NCBI GenBank assembly: GCA_002825465.1
Contig: PJER01000054.1
Location: 1-14,192, forward strand
Direction: 5' to 3'
DNA from: Candidatus Thorarchaeota archaeon MP8T_1
GTDB lineage: Archaea > Asgardarchaeota > Thorarchaeia > Thorarchaeales > Thorarchaeaceae
DNA: 14,192 bases
Each line of letters starts with the position of its first letter. The stretch's first letter is position 1. Both the position numbers and the translations under genes were made by a program. Below, piece by piece: positions 13,992-14,192 of this stretch. Below the pieces are notes generated by a model. It was given only the letters and a program-made list of their open reading frames with translations, did not search any database and was not told where the DNA came from.

Positions 13992-14192
13992 TTGACCCTT
14001 GTTGAACTACTAGCTGATCCAGTTAGAGCACGTATCTACATAGAGGTACTTCTAAACAGAGAGATTACTGCTCAGGAACTGATGAGTATTACAAATATCA
14101 GTCGCAGCACAATATCTCACCATCTGACAAGATTTGTTAAAGAAGAAGTCCTATCTGTGCGTATACATAGTACTGGTCGTGCTGTGAAGCTT
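13992..14192 (+). CDS. ArsR-type winged-helix regulator, 5' part only
   Basis: 67 codons, open at the right edge. TTG 13992 directly follows an in-frame TAA, so it is the earliest possible start; TGAGAGGCG at 13976-13984 is a fair Shine-Dalgarno site. The protein begins with LVELLADPVRARIYIEVLLN, typical of the first ArsR helices (DPxRxRIL). Then come EITAQELMSITNISRS (helix 2 and turn), TISHHLTRFVKEEVLSV (recognition helix, matching the S-x-S-x-H-L pattern) and the start of the wing, RIHSTGRAVKL. No metal-binding Cys pair is in the visible part. It is divergent from the serine hydrolase gene with a 116-base gap holding the 19-bp palindrome, so it probably represses that operon and perhaps itself. 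The effector is unknown, as the C-terminus is missing. Confidence 0.85.
   Translation, partial: MTLVELLADPVRARIYIEVLLNREITAQELMSITNISRSTISHHLTRFVKEEVLSVRIHSTGRAVKL

Noticed and set aside
1..14192. CRISPR arrays, insertion sequences, rRNA or tRNA genes
   Set aside because: No regularly spaced direct repeats, transposase-like proteins, terminal inverted repeats or RNA-gene signatures were seen by eye.

Overview
The window looks archaeal. It carries heterodisulfide-reductase HdrA modules with an MvhD partner, Shine-Dalgarno sites complementary to an archaeal 16S tail (GGAGGTGA type), TATA-like boxes upstream of genes, several TTG starts, and many small winged-helix regulators. The large TPR proteins and overall gene style would fit an Asgard (Thorarchaeota-like) or related uncultured lineage. 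That assignment is inference from style, not from a marker gene.

Region 1 (1-4992, + strand) is one tightly coupled operon of electron-transfer genes: the 3' part of an HdrA-like flavoprotein, MvhD, a short HdrA-like protein with only the central ferredoxin insert, a longer HdrA-like protein without that insert but with the N-terminal domain and a C-terminal ferredoxin, and a small winged-helix protein. Genes overlap by 1-4 bases or sit 1 base apart, each behind a strong Shine-Dalgarno site. The products probably form a flavin-based electron-bifurcating or electron-confurcating complex. No catalytic HdrB/C, hydrogenase or dehydrogenase subunit lies in the window, so its substrates are not visible.

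Region 2 (4993-7980) starts with a 470-base stretch that is not empty. It holds a strong 38-base stem-loop, a small zinc-ribbon gene on the - strand that appears broken by one missing base, and a divergent promoter region with three similarly spaced 7-3-7 inverted repeats. The + strand gene from this promoter encodes a winged-helix regulator with a C-terminal TRASH-type metal-binding motif, followed by a TPR-like helical-repeat protein.

Region 3 (7981-10024) has two divergent GNAT acetyltransferases, one of them ArsN2-like, and a flavin reductase-like protein downstream of the ArsN2-like gene.

Region 4 (10034-14192) is a - strand block: a class C beta-lactamase-like serine hydrolase, two candidate small ORFs (43 and 41 aa) that overlap end to end, and an 851-aa protein joining six 40-residue TPRs to a nitrilase-family domain with an intact Glu-Lys-Cys triad. 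A partial ArsR-type regulator is transcribed divergently at the right edge, and a 19-bp inverted repeat sits at the hydrolase promoter. The tiled overlaps suggest one operon controlled by that regulator.
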